Source of the DNA: Bacillus sp. KH172YL63 | GTDB lineage: Bacteria; Bacillota; Bacilli; Bacillales; Bacillaceae_B | Assembly: GCF_011398925.1 (NCBI RefSeq) | Contig: NZ_AP022842.1 | Coordinates: forward strand, 1,414,001 to 1,478,000 | DNA length: 64,000 nucleotides | Direction: 5' to 3' | Shown: positions 16,689 to 25,655 of the stretch, in pieces | Numbering within the stretch: the first letter of the stretch is position 1 | Layout: every line of letters starts with the position of its first letter | Notes under the pieces: model-generated | The model's input: only the letters and a program-made list of their open reading frames with translations | Databases searched by the model: none | What the model was told of the DNA's origin: nothing | Made by a program: the position numbers and the translations under genes

Positions 16689-17447
16689 ATGGGAGATTAT
16701 ACAATACATATGGATGAATCAGGGATACTTCGGTTCGTGATTGACCGCCCTGAAAAGAGGAATGCAGTGAGTTATGAAGTGATGGACGGACTTTCCCTTG
16801 TGCTCGATGAAGCAGTGGAAAATGAGAATGTGAAGGCGCTGCTCATCACGGGCAGCGGTGACCAAGCATTCTGTTCAGGAGGGGATTTGTCCCAGTTCCA
16901 TCGCCTGAAGACGGAGGATGAAAGTTATGAAATGTTGAATAAAATGGGAGGGATCCTTTCGAATCTTGCTTTTTTACCTAAACCTACCATCGCTTACATT
17001 AATGGGACAGCAATCGGGGGTGGATGTGAAATCGCGGCAGCGTGTGATTTCAGGATAGCAAGCAGATCGGCGAAAATGGGATTTGTTCAAGGGAACCTTG
17101 CCATCACCACAGGATGGGGAGGAGGGACTTTATTATTTGAAAGGCTTCCTGCCAGTAAAGCTTTATCCTTATTAATGACAGCCCGGGTGGAGAATACAGG
17201 GGAACTTTATGATATAGGGTTCATTGATCACCTGGTAGATGAAGGACTGACAATCGAAGAATCGCCATTACTTCAAATGATCTCATCTAAATCACCCGGG
17301 GTGCTCAGGGCATATAAACAACAGCTCCTGAACAAATGGGATATAGAAAAAATGAAAGAAAATATGAAAGAAGAAATCCGGCAATGTGCAAAATTATGGG
17401 CCGGGGATGAGCACCATGAAGCGGTGGACAAGTTCTTGCGAAAGTGA
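16689..17447 (+). CDS. Enoyl-CoA hydratase/isomerase family protein
   Basis: A 252-aa crotonase-fold enzyme. The oxyanion-hole strands appear as AFCSGGDLSQF (about residues 61-71) and the segment IAYINGTAIGGGCEIAAACD (about 99-118). One glycine-rich FVQGNLAITTGWGGG motif occupies the region where many hydratases have their second catalytic Glu; only one Glu is clearly placed, so the exact reaction (hydratase, isomerase or other) is open. The start is taken at ATG 16689, where the protein aligns with the usual N-terminus; a GAAGGGG site is 11 nt upstream. A longer in-frame opening exists back to 16581. It is upstream of rsfA. Confidence 0.85.
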   Translation: MGDYTIHMDESGILRFVIDRPEKRNAVSYEVMDGLSLVLDEAVENENVKALLITGSGDQAFCSGGDLSQFHRLKTEDESYEMLNKMGGILSNLAFLPKPTIAYINGTAIGGGCEIAAACDFRIASRSAKMGFVQGNLAITTGWGGGTLLFERLPASKALSLLMTARVENTGELYDIGFIDHLVDEGLTIEESPLLQMISSKSPGVLRAYKQQLLNKWDIEKMKENMKEEIRQCAKLWAGDEHHEAVDKFLRK

Positions 17448-17577
17448 GGCAAACACTTCTGACTGAACAGGGAGCAGGAACCCTGTTCTTTTTTTATGCT
17501 AAAAAAGCACGGGCAGATTCTATCTTCTCTAGTAAGAGCATATGTATGGAGAAACTGATCTTTATGGGGGGATGGAA

Positions 17578-18192
17578 ATGTCTTCAAATAGACAGGATGC
17601 GTGGAGTCAGGATGAAGATGTATTATTGGCCGAAGTAGTGTTGCGTTTCATACGGGAAGGGGGCACACAGCTGCAGGCATTTGAAGAAGTTGGGAGGAAA
17701 CTTTCCAGGACGGCAGCTGCCTGCGGATTCCGGTGGAACTCCTTCGTCCGTAAACAATATAAATCCGGTATCGAGCTTGCGAAAAAGCAAAGGAAACATT
17801 CTAAAAAGCATACACCAATGATTAAACCGGCAAGTGTCCCCCAGGAAAGTAAGAAGGAACAGGATGCGGATGAGTTGCACGGGGAAGTCTTTTCGATGGA
17901 CGGGATGATCAAGTATCTTCAGAAAGCGGAAGAGGCTGTTCAGAATGAGGAAAGAATCAGGGGAGAAAATGGAGAGCTTCAAAAACAACTCTCTCAACTT
18001 CAGGAAAAACTGCAGGAAACAGAATCGAGCCTGAAAGAATATGAGGCCAAATTCAACCTTCTTGAAGAAGATCATAAATCATTACTGGCAATCTTTGAAA
18101 AAGCCAGAAAGATGGCGCTTCTGCAAGGGAATGAAGACAAAGTGAAATTCCAAATGGACAAAAACGGGAATCTGCAAAGGCTGAATAAATGA
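17578..18192 (+). CDS. rsfA: RsfA family prespore-specific transcription factor
   Basis: A 204-aa regulator of the RsfA family, YlbO in B. subtilis, a sigma-F-dependent modulator of forespore gene expression. The N-terminal Myb/SANT-like DNA-binding domain is nearly invariant: [32 protein letters not shown] and [18 protein letters not shown]. The middle is basic and Lys-rich, and the C-terminal third is a coiled coil (about residues 115-185, many heptad L/E/K). ATG 17578 has GGGGGG 7 nt upstream and matches the family start. It is monocistronic, ending at a hairpin convergent with ylbP. Confidence 0.93.
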   Translation: MSSNRQDAWSQDEDVLLAEVVLRFIREGGTQLQAFEEVGRKLSRTAAACGFRWNSFVRKQYKSGIELAKKQRKHSKKHTPMIKPASVPQESKKEQDADELHGEVFSMDGMIKYLQKAEEAVQNEERIRGENGELQKQLSQLQEKLQETESSLKEYEAKFNLLEEDHKSLLAIFEKARKMALLQGNEDKVKFQMDKNGNLQRLNK

Positions 18193-18200
18193 GCGAACAA

Positions 18201-18232
18201 ACAGACCGGTCAAGGATACTTGACCGGTCTGT
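18201..18232. terminator. Hairpin between rsfA and ylbP
   Basis: A perfect 14-bp stem, ACAGACCGGTCAAG with CTTGACCGGTCTGT. The T-tract is weak, so it is a probable rather than certain terminator. Confidence 0.6.
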
Positions 18233-18243
18233 TATGGCTTAAA

Positions 18244-18720
18244 TTAATTATTCTTTTGTTCCGTGACGCCTTCAGGAAACCAGACGTATGGATTTTCTCC
18301 TAAATCCCGTTCAACATCGTAGGTCACAGCTTCGAAGCCCATTTTCTCCCAGAAGCCCTGGGATTTGATCCGTGAGTTTGTTTTGATCGGCAAGCCGAAG
18401 CTTTTGGCAAACTCTACAAGTGTCTTTCCGTAGCTTTTATTTTGATATTTTGGAAGTACTTCAAGCTTCCAAAGTTCAAGATAGTTTTGCGGTGGATCAA
18501 AATATTGATCGAATCGGGAATTTCGCTGATACAGGCTCATCCTGGCAACGAGTGTATCTCCGAAGTATATTCCGTAAAAAGGTGACTCACTGTCATTTTC
18601 GATGATGTTTGCCTGGAGATCCTCCAACATGGATAATTCCTGCACGCCGTATTCTTTAAATTTCTTAAACTCTTCAAGAGTTTTATAGTTAACTTTTAAT
18701 TTTTCCACTTTCACTGCCAT
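18244..18720 (-). CDS. ylbP: GNAT-family N-acetyltransferase YlbP
   Basis: A 158-aa GNAT-fold protein. The acetyl-CoA-binding region is visible at LWKLEVLPKYQNKSYGKTLVEFA (Q/R-x-x-G/S-x-G/A equivalent). The highly conserved YGVQELSMLEDLQANIIEND and SPFYGIYFGDTLVARMSLYQ segments identify YlbP. The acetyl acceptor is unknown. The start is the second of two adjacent ATGs (18720), 7 nt after AGGAGG; the longer frame to 18789 has no ribosome site. It is a single gene, divergent from the carboxylase operon. Confidence 0.92.
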   Translation of the reverse strand: MAVKVEKLKVNYKTLEEFKKFKEYGVQELSMLEDLQANIIENDSESPFYGIYFGDTLVARMSLYQRNSRFDQYFDPPQNYLELWKLEVLPKYQNKSYGKTLVEFAKSFGLPIKTNSRIKSQGFWEKMGFEAVTYDVERDLGENPYVWFPEGVTEQKNN

Positions 18721-18860
18721 CATATGACCTCCTAAATACTCTGAAAAATTATGCCTGGTAACAGTTGGGATATCTGTATCCGTTTTCAATTATTTCAATG
18801 ATGAAAACATTATTTATTATTATTATATAACAAAAAAACAAAAAATTCTGCACTTAATTA

Positions 18861-18874
18861 AGAAAACGTTTACA
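18861..18874 (+). promoter_or_regulatory. Candidate cre (CcpA) operator upstream of the carboxylase operon
   Basis: AGAAAACGTTTACA matches the catabolite-responsive consensus TGWAANCGNTNWCA at every defined position except the first base. It lies 79 nt before the GTG start, where the promoter is expected. Confidence 0.5.
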
Positions 18875-18952
18875 ATATAGAGGAGGAATTCGACGATTTT
18901 TGTAGAATTCGTACTAGGAACAGGAGTGTTCCACGAAGAAAGGGGAGAGATT

Positions 18953-20302
18953 GTGCAAAAGATATTAATTGCAAACAGGGGAGAAATTGCTTTACGTATC
19001 ATTAAAACATGTAAACAATTAAATATTCAAACAGTCGCTGTCTATTCAGATGCTGATGCTGATATGCCTTTCGTCAAAGAAGCTGATGCTGCACATCGTA
19101 TCGGTGAATCTCAGGTGAACCGGTCTTATTTAATGATAGAGAACATTTTGGATGTGGCGAAGAAGGAAAGTGTGGATGGCATTCATCCAGGTTACGGGCT
19201 TCTGTCTGAGAATGCAGACTTTGCAAGAAGGGTGACAGAAGAAGGAATGATCTTTGTTGGTCCCTCTTCCGACATCATTGAAAAAATGGGTGATAAAGTA
19301 GAGGCAAGAAAAGCGATGGAAGAAGCTTCGGTCCCGGTGGTGCCCGGTAGTGACGGGGGCGTAGGTCTCATTGGGGAAGCAACACGTGTAGCAGCTGAAA
19401 TCGGATACCCTGTCATGCTGAAAGCAAGTGGCGGCGGTGGAGGGATAGGCATGATCCGCTGTGAAAATGAGCAAGCGCTCGTTCAAAACTTTGATTCCAC
19501 CAAAAATCGTGCGAAAGCCTATTTCGGCAAAGAAGAAGTATTCCTTGAAAAATGCATCGAGAATGCTAGACACGTCGAAGTTCAAATCTTCGGGGATCAA
19601 CACGGGAATGTGATTCACCTTTTCGAACGTAACTGTTCGGTGCAGCGCCGCAATCAGAAAGTGATTGAAGAATCACCTTCTCCGGCATTGTCAGCCGAGA
19701 CGAAAGAAAAGATGTTCGCGGCTGCCATCAAAGCGGGTAAGGCCGTCAATTATACGAATGCAGGGACAGTGGAATTCATTGTGGATGAAGAGGAAAATTT
19801 TTATTTCTTGGAAATGAATACCCGTCTGCAAGTGGAACACCCCGTAACGGAGGCAATCACTGGACTGGATCTGGTGAAATGGCAGGTGCTGGTTGCAAGA
19901 GGGGAAGCTCTGCCGTTATGCCGTCAGGAAGAAATATTAAATGACGGCCATGCAATCGAATTCCGGGTTTATGCGGAAGATCCAAAAACATTTTTCCCTT
20001 CACCCGGTCAGTTGACGACATTGGTATGGGGAGAAGGAGAATCTGTCAGGATCGACAGCGGGTATGAGGAAGGGAATAAAGTGACGCCGTTCTATGACCC
20101 GATGATATCGAAATGCATCATTAAAGGGAAGGATCGTGAGGATGCATTACATAAGGCCCGGCTTTTCTTTAAAGGGGTGTCCATTGAAGGAGTTAAAACG
20201 AATGTCCCTCTATTTAAGGATATATTGGAAGCTGAAGGCTTTAGGGAAGGATCCTACACGACCAAGTGGCTGCAGGATTTCTTAACGGTCAATCGCACGT
20301 AA
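18953..20302 (+). CDS. Biotin carboxylase subunit of an acyl-CoA carboxylase (YngHA/AccC-like)
   Basis: A 449-aa biotin carboxylase, which uses ATP and bicarbonate to carboxylate biotin on the carrier subunit. Domains in order: N-terminal KILIANRGEIALRII, the ATP-grasp loop ASGGGGGIGM (about residues 160-169), FLEKCIENARHVEVQ, the catalytic EMNTRLQVEHPVTE, and a C-terminal domain with RVYAEDP. All key residues are present. The GTG 18953 start has AGGGGAGAG upstream and matches the family N-terminus. The carrier and carboxyltransferase genes follow, so this is a complete stand-alone carboxylase resembling the sigma-E yng genes rather than housekeeping accBC. A cre-like site precedes it. Confidence 0.93.
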   Translation: MQKILIANRGEIALRIIKTCKQLNIQTVAVYSDADADMPFVKEADAAHRIGESQVNRSYLMIENILDVAKKESVDGIHPGYGLLSENADFARRVTEEGMIFVGPSSDIIEKMGDKVEARKAMEEASVPVVPGSDGGVGLIGEATRVAAEIGYPVMLKASGGGGGIGMIRCENEQALVQNFDSTKNRAKAYFGKEEVFLEKCIENARHVEVQIFGDQHGNVIHLFERNCSVQRRNQKVIEESPSPALSAETKEKMFAAAIKAGKAVNYTNAGTVEFIVDEEENFYFLEMNTRLQVEHPVTEAITGLDLVKWQVLVARGEALPLCRQEEILNDGHAIEFRVYAEDPKTFFPSPGQLTTLVWGEGESVRIDSGYEEGNKVTPFYDPMISKCIIKGKDREDALHKARLFFKGVSIEGVKTNVPLFKDILEAEGFREGSYTTKWLQDFLTVNRT

Positions 20303-20348
20303 CGATATTATTCAACTATAAAAGAGAGAGAAACTGGAGGAATCAATC

Positions 20349-20564
20349 ATGAAGGAAATCACATCAACCATGGCTGGAACAGTGTTAAACGTATTGGTAG
20401 AAACGAATGGCGAAGTATCTGTTGGAGATACCGTCTTAATGCTTGAATCTATGAAAATGGAGATTCCCGTTGAAGCTGAATTGGCCGGGAAAATTTCTGA
20501 AATAAAGGTGAACGTTGGGGATTTCGTCAATGAAGGCGACGTCTTGCTCGTAATCGAGGGATGA
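20349..20564 (+). CDS. Biotin carboxyl carrier protein (YngHB/BLAP-like)
   Basis: A 71-aa single biotinyl domain. The biotin-attachment motif LESMKMEIP places the modified lysine at residue 36. Flanking beta strands VGDTVLML and VNVGDFVNEGDVLLVI complete the domain. The size matches the minimal B. subtilis YngHB (BLAP) type rather than the about 160-aa AccB. It shuttles carboxybiotin between the biotin carboxylase upstream and the carboxyltransferase downstream. The ribosome site is CTGGAGG. It is the middle gene of the operon. Confidence 0.94.
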   Translation: MKEITSTMAGTVLNVLVETNGEVSVGDTVLMLESMKMEIPVEAELAGKISEIKVNVGDFVNEGDVLLVIEG

Positions 20565-20665
20565 TGGAGAGATACGGCTGTGAGGCGGCAAGTGCCTTGC
20601 AGTCTGATCGGTCGATACAAAGAACAGGGGAGTTTTGAGATATACAATACGACGGAGGGGATAGA

Positions 20666-22207
20666 ATGTCTGCATCTAAAACGATCATCGGCACGCTGGA
20701 GGAAACAAGGGAAAAGATCGCATCCGGCGGTCAGGCGAAGTACCATGAAAAATTGAAAGAACAAAATAAAATGTTTGTTCGTGATCGCCTTCAACAACTG
20801 TTTGATCATGGTGATTATCAGGAAGATGGTATGTTCGCCAATAATAAAGCAGGTGATCTGCCTGCAGATGGTGTTGTCACAGCAATAGGAAAGGTGGGAG
20901 GTCAGACTGTATGTGTCACGGCCAATGACTCCACTGTGAAAGCGGGGTCCTGGGGGGCAAGGACGGTTGAAAAAATCATCCGTATTCAAGAAACAGCATT
21001 GAACCTCAAGGTTCCGATATTCTACCTGGTGGATTCGGCAGGAGCCCGTATCACTGACCAGCTTGAGATGTTCCCGAACAGACGGGGGGCAGGAAAGATT
21101 TTTCATAATCAGGTTAAGATGTCTGGGATGGTACCGCAGATCTGTGTCCTTTTCGGCCCTTCTGCTGCCGGTGGGGCATACATTCCTGCATTCTGTGACA
21201 TTGTGATCATGGTGGATGGGAATGCATCCATGTATCTTGGTTCACCACGGATGGCCGAGAAAGTCATTGGGGAGAAAGTGACCCTTGAAGAAATGGGCGG
21301 TGCAAGGATGCACTGTTCTGTGAGTGGATGTGGAGATCTGCTTGCTGCTTCGGAAGAGGAAGCGATTGAAGAAGCAAAACGATATCTAAGTTATTTCCCG
21401 GCAAATTATCAGCACAAACCAAGTGTGAAAGAAGGCCTTGCGCCAAAGCATGAAAAGCTGCTCGAAGATATCATTCCCGAACATCAGAACGCACCTTTCA
21501 ACATGTATGACTGCATTGACACATTGATTGATGAAGGGAGCTTCTTTGAATTGAAGAAGCTGTTCGCCCCGGAGTTGATTACAGGGTTTGCGAGACTCGA
21601 CGGGAAAGTGGTAGGGATCATTGCCAATCAGCCAAAAGTCAAAGGTGGTGTCCTTTTTCATGACTCTGCTGACAAAGGTGCGAAGTTTATTCAGTTATGT
21701 GACGCGTTCCATATCCCACTGTTGTTCCTAGCTGACGTTCCGGGCTTTATGATCGGAACCAAGGTTGAAAGAGCGGGGATCATCCGTCATGGTGCAAAGC
21801 TGATTGCTGCGATGAGCTCGGCGACCGTACCGAAAATTTCCGTCATTGTCAGAAAGGCGTATGGAGCAGGTTTATATGCAATGGCAGGACCCGCATTCGA
21901 TCCGGACGTCTGTATCGCACTCCCTACGGCGCAAATCGCCGTTATGGGACCTGAAGCAGCTGTCAACGCTGTTTACTCCAATAAGATTCAAGCCATTGAA
22001 GATCCGAAAGAAAGGATTCAATATGTGCAGCAAAAACAACAGGAATACAAAGAGCATATCGATATTTATAAATTGGCTTCCGAACTGATCGTAGATGAAA
22101 TCACTGCTCCGAATGAATTGCGTTCTGTATTGATTCAGCGGTATAAACTCTATGAAACGAAGGAAGTACAGTTCAGTGAAAGAAAGCATCCTGTATATCC
22201 TGTATAG
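20666..22207 (+). CDS. Acyl-CoA carboxylase carboxyltransferase (beta) subunit, YngE-like
   Basis: A 513-aa carboxyltransferase of the propionyl/methylcrotonyl-CoA type, with both crotonase-like halves in one chain. It transfers the carboxyl group from biotin to an acyl-CoA. Motifs include RDRLQQLFDHGDY, the PSAAGGAYIPAFCD loop, the GSPRMAEKVIGEKV segment, and in the C-terminal half LFLADVPGFMIGTKVERAGI and VRKAYGAGLYAMAG. The CoA substrate (propionyl-, methylcrotonyl- or another) cannot be fixed from sequence alone. It is the last gene of the operon; a hairpin follows. GGAGGGG lies ahead of the ATG. Confidence 0.93.
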   Translation: MSASKTIIGTLEETREKIASGGQAKYHEKLKEQNKMFVRDRLQQLFDHGDYQEDGMFANNKAGDLPADGVVTAIGKVGGQTVCVTANDSTVKAGSWGARTVEKIIRIQETALNLKVPIFYLVDSAGARITDQLEMFPNRRGAGKIFHNQVKMSGMVPQICVLFGPSAAGGAYIPAFCDIVIMVDGNASMYLGSPRMAEKVIGEKVTLEEMGGARMHCSVSGCGDLLAASEEEAIEEAKRYLSYFPANYQHKPSVKEGLAPKHEKLLEDIIPEHQNAPFNMYDCIDTLIDEGSFFELKKLFAPELITGFARLDGKVVGIIANQPKVKGGVLFHDSADKGAKFIQLCDAFHIPLLFLADVPGFMIGTKVERAGIIRHGAKLIAAMSSATVPKISVIVRKAYGAGLYAMAGPAFDPDVCIALPTAQIAVMGPEAAVNAVYSNKIQAIEDPKERIQYVQQKQQEYKEHIDIYKLASELIVDEITAPNELRSVLIQRYKLYETKEVQFSERKHPVYPV

Positions 22208-22213
22208 TATGAA

Positions 22214-22246
22214 CGAAGGGCTCGTCCTGTGGAGGACGGGTTCTTT
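22214..22246 (+). terminator. Terminator of the carboxylase operon
   Basis: CTCGTCC and GGACGGG pair (one G-U) across a short loop, flanked by GAA/TTC and followed by TTTATTA. It is a moderate hairpin. Confidence 0.6.
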
Positions 22247-22336
22247 ATTATAAACGGAGTGATCCTTTTAGCCTATTGTTTTCCTCAGGAGAAAAATTTG
22301 GTAAACTGATAGTAAAGATGAACGTAAGGAGCTATT

Positions 22337-23227
22337 ATGAAAATTGGAATCATTGGCGGTGGGTCAATCGGCCTGCTGTTTGCCGGTTATTTAGGAAAAG
22401 TGCATGACGTCACCCTTCTCGTGAGAAGGGAGAAGCACATGCTTTCCCTCATGGAGAAAGGTGTGACAATCCTTCACGGGGAAACGTCCATCAAAGTGAA
22501 AGTCAAAGCGACAACTTCGATAGAAGAACCTCAAGACATGTACATTGTGACCGTAAAAGAATACGACCTGGGATCGATTGAGGAATTTATTCTGAAGCAG
22601 CATCGATCAACACCCCTCATGTTTGTTCAAAATGGCATCGGTCATATTGATTGGATGCATTCCCTTCCCCACGCGAATCTGATCGCAGCAACGGTCGAGC
22701 ACGGTGCACTGAAAGAAAATGACGTGACAGTCCGGCATCTCGGCAGGGGTAAAACGAATATCTCCTTAGTGAGAGGGAAGTGGGGAGCAATGGAAGAATT
22801 GCTGAACGGAAGCAATGCTGCCTTTCCGTTTGTCATCAAGTCAGATTATGAAGAAATGCTCCTATCCAAGTTATTTATCAATGTACTCATCAACCCGCTT
22901 ACAGCCGTTGCACGCGTCACGAATGGTAAGCTTGCTGATAACCCCGACTTACATCAAATGCAGAAAGATTTATTTCAAGAGCTTCTCCTCTTATTTCCAC
23001 ATATGGACGGCGTGATCTCATTCGAGGATGTCATGGCGATTTGCCGGAATACATATTACAACAGATCTTCGATGCTGAAAGATATTGAATCGAAAAGAAA
23101 AACAGAAATAGAATCAATCCTGGGCGTTCTGTTGAAGAAAGCTCATGAAGAAACCCATTTTGTACCCATCATGAATGCACTGTACAGACTAGTAAAAGGA
23201 ATAGAAAGAGAAGGACTGGGGGGATAA
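22337..23227 (+). CDS. panE: 2-dehydropantoate 2-reductase PanE (YlbQ)
   Basis: A 296-aa ketopantoate reductase that makes pantoate with NADPH for pantothenate and CoA synthesis. The N-terminal Rossmann motif IGGGSIGLLFAGYL binds NADPH. The YIVTVKEYDL segment, the FVQNGIGH loop, the catalytic-lysine region LLSKLFINVLINPLTAV and the Glu/Ser-bearing C-terminal helices are present. It corresponds to ylbQ by position directly before the DUF3397 gene and bshC. The ribosome site is AAGGAG. A DUF3397 gene begins immediately after its stop. Confidence 0.9.
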   Translation: MKIGIIGGGSIGLLFAGYLGKVHDVTLLVRREKHMLSLMEKGVTILHGETSIKVKVKATTSIEEPQDMYIVTVKEYDLGSIEEFILKQHRSTPLMFVQNGIGHIDWMHSLPHANLIAATVEHGALKENDVTVRHLGRGKTNISLVRGKWGAMEELLNGSNAAFPFVIKSDYEEMLLSKLFINVLINPLTAVARVTNGKLADNPDLHQMQKDLFQELLLLFPHMDGVISFEDVMAICRNTYYNRSSMLKDIESKRKTEIESILGVLLKKAHEETHFVPIMNALYRLVKGIEREGLGG

Positions 23228-23228
23228 A

Positions 23229-23615
23229 ATGGCTTCCGTGTTTTCAACTGTCGTCGCCATATTTGTGATGGTTCCATTTTTAGGGTATTTCCTTAGCTTT
23301 ATCGTGGCCAAGGAATTCCTGAAGAATCATCGGAAAGCGGTTCATTTTGCTATCGATATCACTACATTTCTATTGATCATTTCTGTTCACTTTATTGTGA
23401 TCGCCATTTGGCAGACATCTTATTTGTGGGTCATCGTGTTGGTGATATGTACCATCGGGGTGCTTTTTGCCACCATGTATTGGAAGGTGAAGGGGGAGAT
23501 CGACTACCCGAAAGTGCTGAGGGGATTTTGGAGGATGAATTTCCTTTTCTTCTTTACCGCATACATCACGCTCATGATTACAGGCCTGATCCTCCGAGTG
23601 CTCGATTTATATTAA
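23229..23615 (+). CDS. DUF3397 membrane protein
   Basis: A 128-aa protein made of four hydrophobic segments (about residues 5-27, 38-60, 66-86, 100-125), matching the DUF3397 family found between panE and bshC in Bacillaceae. It has no enzymatic motif. Its ATG lies 1 nt after the panE stop with a GGGGGG ribosome site inside the panE end, so translation is coupled. The function is unknown. Confidence 0.85.
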   Translation: MASVFSTVVAIFVMVPFLGYFLSFIVAKEFLKNHRKAVHFAIDITTFLLIISVHFIVIAIWQTSYLWVIVLVICTIGVLFATMYWKVKGEIDYPKVLRGFWRMNFLFFFTAYITLMITGLILRVLDLY

Positions 23616-23813
23616 GATCTGTCCGCAAAGTGCATGGACATGTCTTTTCGCAAGCAGCTTTGGTGCGACTGCTGTGCGGTGTTTTGGTTGCAAATGGTGA
23701 AGACTGACCCCGGCCGAAACCCGTGAAAGCATCAGGCAAGTTTTTTCCTTTTCCTTATGTGGAATGATATACTCATCGATAGGATATAAAGAGCCAGAAA
23801 AGGAGTAATTCAT

Positions 23814-25433
23814 ATGGAATTGGAAAGCTTAAATATTCCAGCAATAAATCAATTCGCCTCACAGTATTTAAAACAAGTGGAACCAGTCACTTCATTCTTT
23901 CATTATAATGTCAACAGTCCAAGCGTCTTCTCCGAGCGGATGAATGATTTACAATCCCGTACGTTCCAAAGAGCGGAACTTACAGAATGTATTTCGTCGT
24001 ATATGGATACACTCCCTGCGTCGGAAGCCGTAGAACGATCGCTGGATAAATTAAAACATAATGCAGTGACCGTCGTGGCCGGTCAACAGGCAGGCTTATT
24101 GACCGGTCCCCTTTATACAATACATAAAATCATATCAGTCATTCAGCTGGCAAAACAGCAGGAGGCTGCATTGCAACACCCGGTCGTACCGGTGTTTTGG
24201 ATTGCCGGGGAAGATCATGACTACCAGGAAGTAAATCATATCTATGTAGAGAAAGATTCAAAACTTGAAAAAATCGGATACCCTGAGAGGGTACTGGAAA
24301 AGAAAATGACTTCACATATCAACTATACACAAGCAGCGATGAAGAAGTGGCTGGATGAGATTTTGGTGCACCTTGGTGAAACAGAGTATACCCATTCCCT
24401 TTCCGAAAACCTGTACGGAATGATCGAGGAGGAAGAATCGATCGTTCGCTTCTTTGCCCGCATCATCATGAGCCTGTTCAAGGATTTTGGTCTCCTCGTC
24501 ATCGATTCTTCCTATCCGCCGCTAAGGAAGCTTGAGTCTGGAAGATTCGAAATGCTTATAGAAAACAGCCGTTCAATCACGGAAGCGGTCCTTGAGCAGC
24601 AGGAAGAAATCCGTGGGAAAGGGTTCCGAACTCAATTGGACATCGGGCCCACAGCGGCAAATCTGTTTCTGCAAATCCAGGATGAACGTGCCCTTCTGGA
24701 CCGGGATGAACAAACCTTTTTCGAGAAGAGCAGTGGACGTACCTATTCCACCGTTGACTTATTAACGATTCTCGAAGAGACACCAGAAGCGTTCAGCAAT
24801 AATGTGGTGACGAGACCATTGATGCAGGAATGGCTGTTCCCTACACTCGCTTTCATTGCCGGTCCAGGTGAAATCGCCTATTGGGGTGAACTGAAAAAAG
24901 CCTTTGAATTCGCAGATTTGAAAATGCCGCCGGTTGTACCACGCTTGAATATCACCATCGTCGAAAGAGAAGTGGATAAAAAAATCCGTGACCTGGAGCT
25001 GACCCTTCATGGCGTCATCACAGAAGGGGTATCAACTGCCCGGGATGCTTACTGGAAATCACTTGAAAACCCGCGGATTCAGGCGGAGTTGAAAGAAATT
25101 CAAGATATCTTGAAGGGGAAATATGAAGCGATCAGACATGAAGCTGTAACAATCGATAAAGGTCTTGATGCCATCATTGATAAGAATCTTGAGTTTCATA
25201 TGAGTCAATTCGATTTCCTGCAGAAAAGAATAGACAGAGCCAAGGAAGAGAAGCACGCCTTGACACTAGCTCAATTCAGCAAGGTTGAGAACAGCATCAG
25301 GCCGAATGGCGGTCCACAGGAAAGAACATGGAACATCCTTTATTTCTTGAATAAATACGGTCCCTCATTCGTCAGGGATCTCACCCTTCAGGAATTCGCC
25401 TTTGACGGAACACATAAAGTAGTGTACATCTGA
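23814..25433 (+). CDS. bshC: Putative cysteine ligase BshC, bacillithiol synthesis
   Basis: A 539-aa BshC (YllA). In bacillithiol synthesis it adds cysteine to GlcN-malate. The Rossmann-type core is seen in AVTVVAGQQAGLLTGPLYT (about residues 82-100) and PVFWIAGEDHDYQEVN. FIAGPGEIAYWGELKKAFE marks the second half, and a long coiled coil (about 410-470) is characteristic of the family. The length is normal. The ribosome site is AAGGAG. It follows a 198-nt spacer with no gene in it and ends at a strong terminator just before mraZ. Confidence 0.93.
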   Translation: MELESLNIPAINQFASQYLKQVEPVTSFFHYNVNSPSVFSERMNDLQSRTFQRAELTECISSYMDTLPASEAVERSLDKLKHNAVTVVAGQQAGLLTGPLYTIHKIISVIQLAKQQEAALQHPVVPVFWIAGEDHDYQEVNHIYVEKDSKLEKIGYPERVLEKKMTSHINYTQAAMKKWLDEILVHLGETEYTHSLSENLYGMIEEEESIVRFFARIIMSLFKDFGLLVIDSSYPPLRKLESGRFEMLIENSRSITEAVLEQQEEIRGKGFRTQLDIGPTAANLFLQIQDERALLDRDEQTFFEKSSGRTYSTVDLLTILEETPEAFSNNVVTRPLMQEWLFPTLAFIAGPGEIAYWGELKKAFEFADLKMPPVVPRLNITIVEREVDKKIRDLELTLHGVITEGVSTARDAYWKSLENPRIQAELKEIQDILKGKYEAIRHEAVTIDKGLDAIIDKNLEFHMSQFDFLQKRIDRAKEEKHALTLAQFSKVENSIRPNGGPQERTWNILYFLNKYGPSFVRDLTLQEFAFDGTHKVVYI

Positions 25434-25443
25434 AAGTGGATAT

Positions 25444-25497
25444 AACGGAAAAAGGACCAAATTCGCTTATTAGTGCGAATTTGGTCCTTTTTCCGTT
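25444..25497 (+). terminator. Strong terminator after bshC
   Basis: A perfect 23-bp inverted repeat (25444-25466 with 25475-25497) around an 8-nt loop. The inner A-run and T-run allow it to work in either direction. It isolates the dcw cluster from upstream transcription. Confidence 0.9.
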
Positions 25498-25600
25498 GAA
25501 TAAAGACAAGATTCTGCGGTGATATCCTGTCTAGATTCCGCAGAAAAAGACTAATGAAAATTAGAGGTTATTTTTTACAAACAAAGAATTTAGAAAGTAG

Positions 25601-25625
25601 TGGAGAAAAGTGGGGGGATGTGGTA
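25601..25625 (+). promoter_or_regulatory. MraZ operator: three direct repeats phased at 10 bp
   Basis: TGGAG (25601), TGGGG (25611) and TGGTA (25621) are separated by exactly 5 bp each. This matches the known MraZ-binding layout of TGGGN repeats upstream of mraZ, and implies autoregulation of the cluster. Confidence 0.75.
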
Positions 25626-25655
25626 CATTTGTGATAGAAAGTGGGGGCAGTGCAT

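Noticed and set aside
18881..18905. Strong AGGAGGA ribosome site followed by TTG-TAG, possible leader peptide
   Set aside because: The only near start gives a one-codon peptide. The true biotin carboxylase start is GTG 18953 with its own AGGGGAGAG site.
20312..21106. 264-aa open frame on the minus strand
   Set aside because: It lies antisense to the carboxyltransferase and carrier genes, has no ribosome site, and its composition is that of a complement shadow.
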